A stretch of 64,000 nt of DNA from Kluyvera sp046569695 (lineage in GTDB: Bacteria; Pseudomonadota; Gammaproteobacteria; Enterobacterales; Enterobacteriaceae): assembly GCF_046569695.1 (NCBI RefSeq), contig NZ_JBKHUI010000008.1:62001-126000 (forward strand), given 5' to 3'. A program made the translations under genes and the position numbers. How positions within the stretch are numbered: the first letter of the stretch is position 1; each line of letters begins with the position of its first letter. A model generated the notes under the pieces. It was not told the DNA's origin. It was given only the letters and a program-made list of their open reading frames with translations, and did not search any database. Shown here piece after piece: positions 32,235-39,989 of the stretch.

Positions 32235-32256
32235 GCTGACCGGCCCCCCGGTCAGC
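32235..32256 (+). terminator. Hairpin after dhaD
   Basis: GCTGACCGG-CCCC-CCGGTCAGC, a perfect 9-base stem 8 bases after the dhaD stop, with no T run. It probably protects or pauses the transcript. A second hairpin with a T run follows. Confidence 0.55.
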
Positions 32257-32278
32257 GCACCACAAGCGTTGTGGTTAT

Positions 32279-32319
32279 CCCCCGGGCCGGCTGTTTCTGG
32301 CACCGGGGGTTGTTGTTTT
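32279..32319 (+). terminator. Intrinsic terminator between dhaD and dhaR
   Basis: CCCCCGG (32279-32285) and CCGGGGG (32303-32309) enclose a GC-rich loop and are followed by TTGTTGTTTT. It would separate dhaD from dhaR transcription, so dhaR probably has its own promoter nearby. Confidence 0.68.
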
Positions 32320-32365
32320 ATGGATGTGCCGCGACCGGCACGTAATTAAGGGAGTTATAGCCGCT

Positions 32366-34291
32366 ATGTCCACGCAGAACGCGCAACCTGAGCAGGCGTT
32401 GAGCTCATTTATCGCCCAGTCCTGGCACCGCTGCGGCAAGATGATGCAGCGCGAGACCTGGACCACACCGCATCAGGCGCAGGGGCTGACGTTTGCCTCC
32501 ATCAGCCGTCGCAAGACCGCGCTGCTGACCATCGGCCAGGCGGCGCTGGAGGATGCGTGGGAGTATATGGACGGTCGCCCGTGCGCGCTGTTTATCCTTG
32601 ATGAGTCGGCCTGTATCCTGACCCGCTGCGGCCACCCGGAGACGCTGGCGCAGCTTGATGCGCTGGGTTTCCTGGCCGGGAGTTACTGCGCGGAAAGCAT
32701 TATGGGAACCTGTGCGCTGTCGCTGGCTTCAATGGTGGGGCAGCCGGTGAAAACCAGCGGAGAGCAGCACTTTAAGCAGGCGCTCTTCCCGTGGACGTTT
32801 TGCTCGACGCCGATATTTGATAATCATGGCCGTCTTTCCGGCTCTATTGCCCTGTGCTGTAAAGCTGAACACACCAGCGCCGCCGACCTGTCGCTGACGC
32901 TGGCGATGGCCCGCGAAGTGGGTAACTCGCTGCTCACCGATAGCCTGCTGGCGGAGTCTAATCGCCACCTCAATCAGATGTATGGCCTGCTCGAAAGTAT
33001 GGACGACGGGGTAATGGCGTGGAATGAAGCGGGGGTATTACAGTTTCTTAACCCTCAGGCGGCGAAGCTCCTGCATCTGGACGCGCAGGCCTGTCAGGGC
33101 AAAAACATTGCCGATCTGGTGATTCTTCCGGCGCTGCTGCGCCGCGCCATCAAGCACGCTAAACCGCTCAGCCACGCCGAGGTGGCCTTTGAAAGTCAGC
33201 ACCAGTTTGTGGATGCGGTGATCACCTTAAAGCCCATCGTCGAAGCGCAGGGAACCAGCTTTATCCTGCTGCTCCATCCCGTTGAGCAGATGCGTCAATT
33301 GATGACCAGCCAGCTTGGCAAAGTGGGCCACACCTTTGCCCAGATGTCGGCCGACGATCCGGAAACCCGCCGTCTGATTCACTTTGGCCGTCAGGCGTCG
33401 CGCGGCAGTTTCCCGGTGTTGATGTGCGGTGAAGAAGGGGTGGGCAAAGAGCTGATAGCCCAGGCGATTCATAACGAAAGCGAACGTGCCGCAGGGCCGT
33501 TTATCGCCGTTAACTGCCAACTGTATGCCGATAACGCGCTGGGGCTGGATTTTATGGGCAGCACGGCCACCGAGGAAGAGAACGGGCGGATGAGCCGTCT
33601 GGAGCTGGCCTCCGGCGGGACGCTGTTTCTGGAAAAGATTGAGTATCTGGCCCCGGAGTTGCAGTCGATCCTGCTGCAGGTGATCAAACAAGGCGTGGTG
33701 ACGCGACTTGATGCCCGCCGGCTGATCCCGGTGGATGTGAAGGTGATCGCCACCACCACGATGGATCTGGGCAATCTGGTGGAACAAAACCGCTTTAGCC
33801 GCCAGCTGTATTATGCGCTGCACTCGTTTGAAATCAGCATTCCTCCGCTGCGTGAGCGCCGCAACAGCATTCCGTCGCTGGTGCACAGCCGCCTGCGCAC
33901 GCTGGAACGCCGCTTTTCATCGCGGTTGAAGGTGGATGATGACGCGCTGGCCCACCTGGTGGCCTACTCCTGGCCGGGTAATGATTTTGAGCTTAACAGC
34001 ATCGTTGAGAATATCGCCATCAGCAGCGAGCACGGGCATATCCGCCTGAGCAATCTGCCGGGCTGGCTGTTCCGCGAGCATCCCGGCGTGAGCGGCAACA
34101 GCGCGTTAATTCCGGCTAGCATGAGCATTTCGGCGATGGAAAAAGAGGCCATTATTCATGCCGCCCGCGTGACCAGCGGGCGGGTGCAGGAGATGTCCAA
34201 TTTGCTGAATATTGGCCGCACCACGCTTTGGCGCAAGCTCAAGCAGTTTGATATCGACGTGGGCCAATTTAAGCATCGGTCTCAGGATTAA
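32366..34291 (+). CDS. dhaR: Transcriptional activator of the dha regulon
   Basis: Activator of glycerol/DHA genes. The start at 32366 gives 641 residues, the known DhaR length in Klebsiella and Citrobacter. Layout: GAF-like sensor (about 50-200), PAS-like domain (about 205-310), AAA+ region of the enhancer-binding-protein type (about 330-560) and a C-terminal Fis-type helix-turn-helix (RVQEMSNLLNIGRTTLWRKL). The sigma-54 contact loop GAFTGA is absent (the region reads DFMGSTATEEENGR) and Walker B is altered to GGTLFLEKIE, while the Walker A GEEGVGKE remains. It probably works with sigma-70. It overlaps the convergent adenosyltransferase gene by 23 bases. Confidence 0.94.
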   Translation: MSTQNAQPEQALSSFIAQSWHRCGKMMQRETWTTPHQAQGLTFASISRRKTALLTIGQAALEDAWEYMDGRPCALFILDESACILTRCGHPETLAQLDALGFLAGSYCAESIMGTCALSLASMVGQPVKTSGEQHFKQALFPWTFCSTPIFDNHGRLSGSIALCCKAEHTSAADLSLTLAMAREVGNSLLTDSLLAESNRHLNQMYGLLESMDDGVMAWNEAGVLQFLNPQAAKLLHLDAQACQGKNIADLVILPALLRRAIKHAKPLSHAEVAFESQHQFVDAVITLKPIVEAQGTSFILLLHPVEQMRQLMTSQLGKVGHTFAQMSADDPETRRLIHFGRQASRGSFPVLMCGEEGVGKELIAQAIHNESERAAGPFIAVNCQLYADNALGLDFMGSTATEEENGRMSRLELASGGTLFLEKIEYLAPELQSILLQVIKQGVVTRLDARRLIPVDVKVIATTTMDLGNLVEQNRFSRQLYYALHSFEISIPPLRERRNSIPSLVHSRLRTLERRFSSRLKVDDDALAHLVAYSWPGNDFELNSIVENIAISSEHGHIRLSNLPGWLFREHPGVSGNSALIPASMSISAMEKEAIIHAARVTSGRVQEMSNLLNIGRTTLWRKLKQFDIDVGQFKHRSQD

Positions 34292-34817
34292 CCGCCGTGT
34301 CGGCCTCGCTTTCGGCAACTCGCGCCATGGCGAAAAGCGCGTCCGACAAACGGTTGATATAGCTTTTTAACGCCGGGCGTAAAGGCGTCAGACGATCCAT
34401 GGCAACCAGCGTGCGTTCAATTTGCCGGGTTTGGGTACGCGCCACGTGCAAATGCGCTGACGGCAGATTTTTTCCGGGGATCACAAAGGCTTTCAGCGGG
34501 CCGGTGAGGGCCATATGGTGGTCAATCTCCCCTTCGAGACGGGCAATATCCGCGTCATCGATCAGCAGATTGAGCCGGGTTAAACCGCGTGCGTCGCAGG
34601 CCAGTTCAGCGCCCACCACGAATAGCTCCTCCTGAATGCGGTGCAGCGTCAGCCGCAGCGCCGGATTGCCGCTGGCGGCATAGCTCACGCCTAACAGTGA
34701 AATCAGCGTATCTATGCTGCCATAGGCTTCTACACGAATATCGTCTTTCTCAATCCGGCTGCCGCCAAACAGCGCGGTGGTGCCGTTGTCACCGGTGCGG
34801 GTATAGATGCGGTACAT
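34269..34817 (-). CDS. Cob(I)alamin adenosyltransferase, PduO type
   Basis: A 182-residue ATP:cob(I)alamin adenosyltransferase that makes the adenosylcobalamin needed by DhaB. It begins MYRIYTRTGDNGTTALFGG, the ATP-binding signature of the PduO family, and has the conserved late RRAERTLV-like segment (RQIERTLVAMDRL) and SYINRLSDALFAMAR. It is known as OrfW in the Klebsiella dha regulon. It starts 2 bases after gdrB on the same strand, so they are coupled. Confidence 0.92.
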   Translation of the reverse strand: MYRIYTRTGDNGTTALFGGSRIEKDDIRVEAYGSIDTLISLLGVSYAASGNPALRLTLHRIQEELFVVGAELACDARGLTRLNLLIDDADIARLEGEIDHHMALTGPLKAFVIPGKNLPSAHLHVARTQTRQIERTLVAMDRLTPLRPALKSYINRLSDALFAMARVAESEADTAVNPETDA

Positions 34818-34819
34818 GA

Positions 34820-35185
34820 TTATTCGACCTCGGTTAGCGGTAGCGTTTTGACCAGTTGGCCCGCGTTAACGCCAAGATTACGCCACTGCGTTTTGTTACT
34901 GGCGGCAGGAAGATGGCGCAGCGCTCTGCCCGCAGGATACTGGGCATGGGTCAGCGCCACGTCGCCGCTGGCGGTCATGCCAATGCCGATACGCAGCGCT
35001 GAGTGCTGGGCGGCGTTGCGTGCTAGCGCTATGGCATCGTTTTGTTCATCGCAGGGCAGCGCGCGGCACGGTACCCCCTGTTCCTCCAGCCCGAGGCTTA
35101 TCTGGCGCAGGGCTTCGCTCGGTTCCTGTGAGGGGTGATAAAACAGATGCACGGCGGGTGATGCCGGGACGCCGGGATTTTGCAT
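34820..35185 (-). CDS. gdrB: Glycerol dehydratase reactivase small subunit
   Basis: Works with GdrA to expel damaged cobalamin from inactivated glycerol dehydratase. It is a 121-residue protein with LGLEEQGVPC, IGIGMTASGDVALTHAQ and LGVNAGQLVKTLPL as in GdrB/OrfX (about 117 residues). The start at 35185 is preferred over 35197 because GGAG then lies 6 bases upstream. It is far from gdrA (39990), the usual arrangement in Klebsiella and Citrobacter. A strong terminator separates it from dhaT. Confidence 0.92.
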   Translation of the reverse strand: MQNPGVPASPAVHLFYHPSQEPSEALRQISLGLEEQGVPCRALPCDEQNDAIALARNAAQHSALRIGIGMTASGDVALTHAQYPAGRALRHLPAASNKTQWRNLGVNAGQLVKTLPLTEVE

Positions 35186-35210
35186 TGGGAACTCCATGCG
35201 GATGAACGCT

Positions 35211-35234
35211 AAAAAAAGCGGGCACAGGGCCCGC
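35211..35234 (-). terminator. Intrinsic terminator between dhaT and gdrB
   Basis: Read on the minus strand: GCGGGC-CCTGT-GCCCGC followed by TTTTTTT. It lies about 20 bases after the dhaT stop and before gdrB, so most transcripts from the dhaT promoter should stop here. gdrB and the adenosyltransferase would then be made at a lower level. Confidence 0.9.
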
Positions 35235-35253
35235 CGGTGGGGGATTGCACGAA

Positions 35254-36417
35254 TCAGAAGGCCTGACGGAAAATCTCAACGATCTCTTTTTCGTTGCCTT
35301 TACGCGGGTTGGAGAAAGCGTTGCCATCTTTCAGCGCCATTTCAGCCATGTACGGGAAGTCGGCTTCTTTGACGCCCAGGTCGCGCAGATGCTGAGGAAT
35401 ACCAACATCGTTGGACAGACGCGCGATGGCGTTAATGGCCAGTTCGGCGGCGTCCATGGTGGACAGTCCGGAGACGTTTTCACCCATAAAGGTGGCGATA
35501 TCGGCAAATTTTTCCGGGTTGGCAATCAGGTTGTAGCGGCAGACGTGCGGCAGTAAAACCGCATTAGCGACGCCGTGCGCCATATCGTAAAGCCCGCCTA
35601 GCTGGTGGGCCATCGCGTGAACGTAGCCGAGGTTGGCGTTGTTAAACGCCATGCCGGCGAGCAAAGAGGCGCAGGCCATATTTTCGCGAGCTTTCAGGTT
35701 GGTGCCGAGCGCAACGGCCTGACGCAGGTTGCTGGCAATCAGCTTGATGGCCTGAATGGCCGAGGCGTCGGTGACTGGGTTAGCGTCTTTGGAGATATAC
35801 GCTTCCACGGCGTGGGTCAGGGCATCCATCCCGGTAGCGGCGGTCAGACCGGCAGGTTTACCGACCATCAGCAGCGGGTCGTTGATCGACACCGACGGCA
35901 GGTTACGCCAGCTGACAATTACAAACTTCACTTTGGTTTTGGTGTTGGTCAGCACGCAGTGGCGGGTCACTTCGCTGGCGGTACCGGCGGTAGTGTTGAC
36001 CGCAATGATGGGCGGCAGCGCATGGGTCAGGGTTTCAATACCCGCATAGCTGTAAAGGTCGCCTGGGTGGGTGGCGGCAATCCCGATACCTTTACCGCAG
36101 TCGTGCGGGCTGCCGCCGCCAACGGTGATGATCATGTCGCAGCCTGCTTTCTGGAAGACGGCCAGACCATCGCGCACATTAGTGTCTTTCGGATTCGGTT
36201 CCACGCCGTCAAAAATGACCACCTCAATGCCGGCTTCACGCAGATGTTTGACCGTCTGATCGACCGCGCCGTCTTTAATCGCCCGCAGGCCTTTGTCGGT
36301 CACCAGCAGGGCTTTTTTGCCGTTCAGTAATTTGCAGCGCTCACCGACAACGGAGACGGCGCCGGGGCCAAAAAAGTTCACATTTGGAACAAGAAAATCA
36401 TACATACGTTCGCTCAT
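35254..36417 (-). CDS. dhaT: 1,3-Propanediol dehydrogenase
   Basis: NADH-dependent reduction of 3-hydroxypropionaldehyde to 1,3-propanediol, the reductive branch end step. It is a 387-residue iron-dependent alcohol dehydrogenase (family III). NAD site VGGGSPHDCGKGIGIAA; iron ligands Asp and His in GMDALTHAVEAY and His residues in HAMAHQLGGLYDMAHG. The sequence closely follows C. freundii/Klebsiella DhaT, for example YDFLVPNVNFFGPGAVSVVG. The start at 36417 (MSERM) gives the family length; an ATG one codon earlier exists. It is transcribed leftwards after orfY. Confidence 0.96.
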   Translation of the reverse strand: MSERMYDFLVPNVNFFGPGAVSVVGERCKLLNGKKALLVTDKGLRAIKDGAVDQTVKHLREAGIEVVIFDGVEPNPKDTNVRDGLAVFQKAGCDMIITVGGGSPHDCGKGIGIAATHPGDLYSYAGIETLTHALPPIIAVNTTAGTASEVTRHCVLTNTKTKVKFVIVSWRNLPSVSINDPLLMVGKPAGLTAATGMDALTHAVEAYISKDANPVTDASAIQAIKLIASNLRQAVALGTNLKARENMACASLLAGMAFNNANLGYVHAMAHQLGGLYDMAHGVANAVLLPHVCRYNLIANPEKFADIATFMGENVSGLSTMDAAELAINAIARLSNDVGIPQHLRDLGVKEADFPYMAEMALKDGNAFSNPRKGNEKEIVEIFRQAF

Positions 36418-36454
36418 CATAAATCCTTGAAATGGGGTTAAGAAATAGTGTGAA

Positions 36455-36883
36455 TTAAATCTGTTGGAAATAAGTTAATGCCGCCATAGCTATTTCCATA
36501 TCCTGTTCTACGGTGCCGCCACTGACGCCAATAGCGCCAATCACGTTATTGTTTTCAATAATCGGAAAACCGCCGCCGAAAATAACAATGCGCTGCTGAT
36601 TGGTGAGCTGCAAACCATAAAGTGACTGGCCGGGTTGTACGCTTTCGGTAATTTCATGCGTTGCCTGTTGTAAGCAGCATGCAGTCCAGGCTTTATTCAG
36701 TGAAATCTCACAGCTGGTAATAAAGGCATCATCCATCCGCTGCATCAGCAGAGGGTTTGCGCCGCTATTGACAACGGAAATAACGACCGGGACATTGATT
36801 TCAATCGCCTTTTTCTCGGCCTTTGCCGCCATGGCTTGTGCCATGGCGAGGCTTACGGTGGCACGGGGTAGACTCTTTTTCAT
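36455..36883 (-). CDS. HbpS/GlcG-like protein of the dha regulon (OrfY)
   Basis: A 142-residue member of the heme-degrading/GlcG/HbpS family (DUF336), related to the C-terminal domain of PduO. It contains VPVVISVVNSGANPLLMQRMDDAF and VIGAIGVSGGTVEQDMEIA. The start at 36883 is chosen to match known OrfY length. It is first in the leftward orfY-dhaT-gdrB-adenosyltransferase group and divergent from dhaB1. Its role in glycerol metabolism is unproven; it may bind heme or cobalamin. Confidence 0.88.
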   Translation of the reverse strand: MKKSLPRATVSLAMAQAMAAKAEKKAIEINVPVVISVVNSGANPLLMQRMDDAFITSCEISLNKAWTACCLQQATHEITESVQPGQSLYGLQLTNQQRIVIFGGGFPIIENNNVIGAIGVSGGTVEQDMEIAMAALTYFQQI

Positions 36884-37124
36884 CAGAACTCCTGAACGCA
36901 TCAGCAGATTGTTAATGGATGTGGCATTAATTTAATAAAACTTTAATTCATGGTGGATTAATAGACTGAAATGGCGTTAATCCTTTGGTGTTATTTTTGC
37001 CTTAAAAAATATTAAGTCAATGCGGTAGAAAATCACCGGTAGCGAATATTTGTGGCGTTATCGTGGATATTTTTGATTTGAGCGCGGTTGGGTGTCACAT
37101 TTGCTTATTTATCTGCATTATTAG

Positions 37125-37139
37125 GTTTCACACTGAAAC
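37125..37139. promoter_or_regulatory. Putative DhaR operator 5
   Basis: GTTTCA-CAC-TGAAAC, a perfect 6-base inverted repeat and the best match to the shared motif, upstream of dhaB1. Confidence 0.7.
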
Positions 37140-37155
37140 GCATTAAATAAATAAC

Positions 37156-37170
37156 GTCTCAGAATGGAAC
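37156..37170. promoter_or_regulatory. Putative DhaR operator 6
   Basis: GTCTCA-GAA-TGGAAC, 31 bases from operator 5, within a larger AT-rich inverted repeat (ATAACGT...ACGTTAT). Confidence 0.62.
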
Positions 37171-37277
37171 GTTATTTATTTAATTTTATTCTGACCGCGG
37201 GCCCTTTAAGTTGCCGGTAACTCTCACCCGTAACCCAACGTGCGGGTGCCATTTTTACACTTACGAGCCTGAGCAAT

Positions 37278-38945
37278 ATGAGACGATCAAAACGATTCGA
37301 AGTCCTCGAAAAGCGGCCGGTTAACCAGGATGGTTTGATAGGAGAATGGCCCGAAGAGGGGCTGATAGCGATGGAGAGCCCGTGGGACCCGCCCTCCTCG
37401 GTAAAGGTTGAAAACGGCCGCATTGTGGAGTTGGACGGTAAAACCCGAGCCGACTTTGACATGATTGACCGGTTTATCGCCGACTACGGCATTAACGTGG
37501 CGGAGGCGGAACGCGCGATGGCGCTCGACGCCTTAACCATCGCGCGCATGCTGGTGGATATCAACGTCAGCCGCGCCGAGATTGTGAAAGTCACCACGGC
37601 GATCACCCCGGCGAAAGCCGTCGAAGTGATGGCCCACATGAACGTGGTGGAGATGATGATGGCGCTGCAAAAGATGCGCGCCCGCCGTACGCCGTCGAAC
37701 CAGTGTCACGTCACCAACCTGAAGGACAACCCGGTGCAAATTGCCGCCGATGCGGCAGAGGCGGGAATTCGCGGCTTCTCCGAACAGGAAACTACCGTTG
37801 GGATTGCCCGCTACGCACCGTTTAACGCGCTGGCGCTGCTGGTGGGTTCGCAGTCCGGCCGTCCGGGGGTGTTAACCCAGTGTTCGGTAGAAGAGGCGAC
37901 GGAGCTGGAGTTGGGGATGCGCGGCTTGACCAGCTATGCGGAAACCGTGTCGGTGTACGGCACCGAAGCGGTATTTACCGACGGCGACGATACTCCGTGG
38001 TCGAAAGCCTTCCTTGCCTCGGCCTATGCCTCTCGCGGCCTGAAAATGCGCTACACCTCGGGCACTGGCTCAGAGGCGCTGATGGGCTATTCCGAAAGCA
38101 AATCCATGCTGTATCTGGAGTCGCGCTGCATCTTTATCACCAAAGGCGCGGGGGTTCAGGGGCTGCAAAACGGCGCCGTGAGCTGTATCGGCATGACCGG
38201 CGCGGTGCCGTCGGGCATTCGTGCGGTGCTGGCCGAAAACTTGATTGCCTCGATGCTCGACCTGGAAGTGGCCTCCGCCAACGACCAGACCTTCTCCCAT
38301 TCTGATATTCGCCGCACGGCGCGCACCTTGATGCAGATGCTGCCGGGAACCGACTTTATCTTCTCCGGCTATAGCGCGGTGCCGAACTACGACAACATGT
38401 TTGCCGGGTCGAACTTCGACGCCGAAGACTTCGATGATTACAACATTTTGCAGCGTGACCTGATGGTCGACGGCGGCCTGCGCCCGGTGTCGGAAGCGGA
38501 GACCATCGCCATTCGCAACAAAGCGGCTCGCGCCGTGCAGGCGGTCTTCCGCGAACTGGGGCTGCCGCCGGTCAGCGATGAAGAGGTCGCGGCGGCGACC
38601 TACGCCCACGGCAGTAAAGATATGCCGCCGCGCAATGTGGTGGAAGACCTCAGCGCGGTGGAAGAGATGATGAAGCGCGAGATTACGGGGTTGGATATCG
38701 TCAAGGCGCTGAGCGTAAACGGTTTTGATGATGTGGCAGACAATATTCTCAACATGCTGCGCCAGCGCGTTACCGGGGATTATCTGCAAACCTCCGCCAT
38801 TCTTGACCGCGACTTTGAAGTGGTGAGCGCGGTGAACGACGTCAATGATTACCAGGGCCCAGGCACGGGCTATCGGCTCTCCCCGGAGCGTTGGGAAGAG
38901 ATTAAAAACATCGCCACGGTGATCCAGCCGGACAGCATTGAGTAA
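37278..38945 (+). CDS. dhaB: Glycerol dehydratase large (alpha) subunit
   Basis: Adenosylcobalamin-dependent radical enzyme that dehydrates glycerol to 3-hydroxypropionaldehyde. The 555-residue TIM-barrel subunit has the exact family length. Conserved stretches include MRRSKRFEVLEKRPVNQDG, RARRTPSNQCHVTNLKDNP, YTSGTGSEALMGY, and ECCIFIT-like SRCIFITKGAGVQG. It lacks any microcompartment-targeting extension. It is followed by the beta and gamma subunits and the reactivase GdrA in one operon. Confidence 0.97.
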   Translation: MRRSKRFEVLEKRPVNQDGLIGEWPEEGLIAMESPWDPPSSVKVENGRIVELDGKTRADFDMIDRFIADYGINVAEAERAMALDALTIARMLVDINVSRAEIVKVTTAITPAKAVEVMAHMNVVEMMMALQKMRARRTPSNQCHVTNLKDNPVQIAADAAEAGIRGFSEQETTVGIARYAPFNALALLVGSQSGRPGVLTQCSVEEATELELGMRGLTSYAETVSVYGTEAVFTDGDDTPWSKAFLASAYASRGLKMRYTSGTGSEALMGYSESKSMLYLESRCIFITKGAGVQGLQNGAVSCIGMTGAVPSGIRAVLAENLIASMLDLEVASANDQTFSHSDIRRTARTLMQMLPGTDFIFSGYSAVPNYDNMFAGSNFDAEDFDDYNILQRDLMVDGGLRPVSEAETIAIRNKAARAVQAVFRELGLPPVSDEEVAAATYAHGSKDMPPRNVVEDLSAVEEMMKREITGLDIVKALSVNGFDDVADNILNMLRQRVTGDYLQTSAILDRDFEVVSAVNDVNDYQGPGTGYRLSPERWEEIKNIATVIQPDSIE

Positions 38946-38958
38946 GCGGGGCAAACAG

Positions 38959-39549
38959 ATGGAAATGAAAGAGAAAAAAGCGCCGGTGTTCACCCTGAAG
39001 CTGGTGGAGAGCGGTACGGCACGCGTCGGCGAACGGGCCGATGAAGTGGTGATTGGCGTGGGGCCAGCGTTCGATAAGTTTCAGCATAAGACGCTTATCG
39101 ACATGCCGCACAAGGCGATTATCAAAGAGCTGGTGGCCGGGGTCGAGGAAGAGGGGCTTCACGCCAGAGTGGTGCGGGTCCTGCGCACCTCAGACGTCTC
39201 GTTTATGTCCTGGGATGCCGCCAACCTTAGCGGTTCCGGTATCGGTATCGGCATTCAGTCCAAAGGGACGACGGTGATTCATCAGCGCGATTTACTGCCG
39301 CTCAGCAACCTTGAGCTGTTCTCCCAGGCGCCGCTGCTGACCCTCGAGACCTACCGCCAGATTGGCAAAAACGCTGCCCGCTATGCCCGTAAAGAGTCGC
39401 CATCGCCGGTGCCGGTGGTCAATGACCAGATGGTCAGGCCGAAATTTATGGCCAAGGCGGCGCTGTTTCATATCAAAGAGACCAAGCATGTGGTGCCGGA
39501 TGCCAAACCCGTCACCCTGAATATTGAGATTATCCGGGAGGAAAAATGA
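38959..39549 (+). CDS. dhaC: Glycerol dehydratase medium (beta) subunit
   Basis: Beta subunit of glycerol dehydratase (dhaC in C. freundii, dhaB2 in Klebsiella). It is 196 residues from the ATG at 38959, chosen because GCGGGG lies 7 bases upstream; an earlier frame start at 38938 overlaps dhaB1. RADEVVIGVGPAFDK, LRTSDVSFMSWDAANLSGSG and GKNAARYARKESPSPVPVVN are nearly invariant in the family. The N-terminus differs from Klebsiella's. It overlaps the gamma gene by 4 bases (ATGA). Confidence 0.95.
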   Translation: MEMKEKKAPVFTLKLVESGTARVGERADEVVIGVGPAFDKFQHKTLIDMPHKAIIKELVAGVEEEGLHARVVRVLRTSDVSFMSWDAANLSGSGIGIGIQSKGTTVIHQRDLLPLSNLELFSQAPLLTLETYRQIGKNAARYARKESPSPVPVVNDQMVRPKFMAKAALFHIKETKHVVPDAKPVTLNIEIIREEK

Positions 39550-39977
39550 CCGCTCATACCACGATGACCGCCGCGGATTACCCGCTGGCTACCCGCAGCC
39601 CAGAGCGCATTCAGACCCCAACCGGCAAACCGCTGACCGATATTACGCTGGAAAATGTGCTCGCCGGGAAGATTGGGCCGAAGGATGTGCGTATTTCGCG
39701 TGAGACCCTGGAGTATCAGGCGCAGATTGCCGAGCAGATGCATCGCCATGCCATCGCCCGCAACCTGCGCCGGGCGGGGGAGCTTATCGCCATTCCCGAT
39801 AGCCGGATCCTCGAAATTTATAATGCGCTGCGCCCGTATCGCTCCACCGTGGAGGAGCTGCTGGCAATTGCTGATGAGCTGGAAACCCAGTACCAGGCGA
39901 CGATCAACGCCGCGTTTATCCGCGAGTCGGCCGAGGTTTATCGCCAGCGCGATAAGCTGCGCAAGCAGGACGTATAG
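39546..39977 (+). CDS. dhaE: Glycerol dehydratase small (gamma) subunit
   Basis: Gamma subunit of glycerol dehydratase (dhaE in C. freundii, dhaB3 in Klebsiella). It is 143 residues, usual length, with YPLATRSPERIQTPTGKPL, RISRETLEYQAQIAE and RAGELIAIPDSRILEIYNAL. The start overlaps the beta-subunit stop in ATGA, indicating coupled translation that favours equal subunit levels. GdrA follows after 12 bases. Confidence 0.95.
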   Translation: MTAHTTMTAADYPLATRSPERIQTPTGKPLTDITLENVLAGKIGPKDVRISRETLEYQAQIAEQMHRHAIARNLRRAGELIAIPDSRILEIYNALRPYRSTVEELLAIADELETQYQATINAAFIRESAEVYRQRDKLRKQDV

Positions 39978-39989
39978 GGGCAACAGACG

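Larger units (their letters stand above)
36884..37277. other. Divergent control region between orfY and dhaB1
   Basis: About 390 AT-rich bases with no gene. It holds two putative DhaR palindromes at 37125 and 37156, 31 bases apart, about 110-150 bases upstream of dhaB1 and 240-270 from orfY. ATAAATAACG and CGTTATTTAT at 37146-37180 form an additional inverted repeat around the second palindrome. Confidence 0.72.

Noticed and set aside
36884..37277. Sigma-54 promoter in the dhaB control region
   Set aside because: No GG-N10-GC element with a good match was seen, and DhaR lacks the sigma-54 contact loop.
38938..38958. Earlier in-frame start for the glycerol dehydratase beta subunit
   Set aside because: It overlaps the end of dhaB1 and has no suitable ribosome-binding site; 38959 has one.
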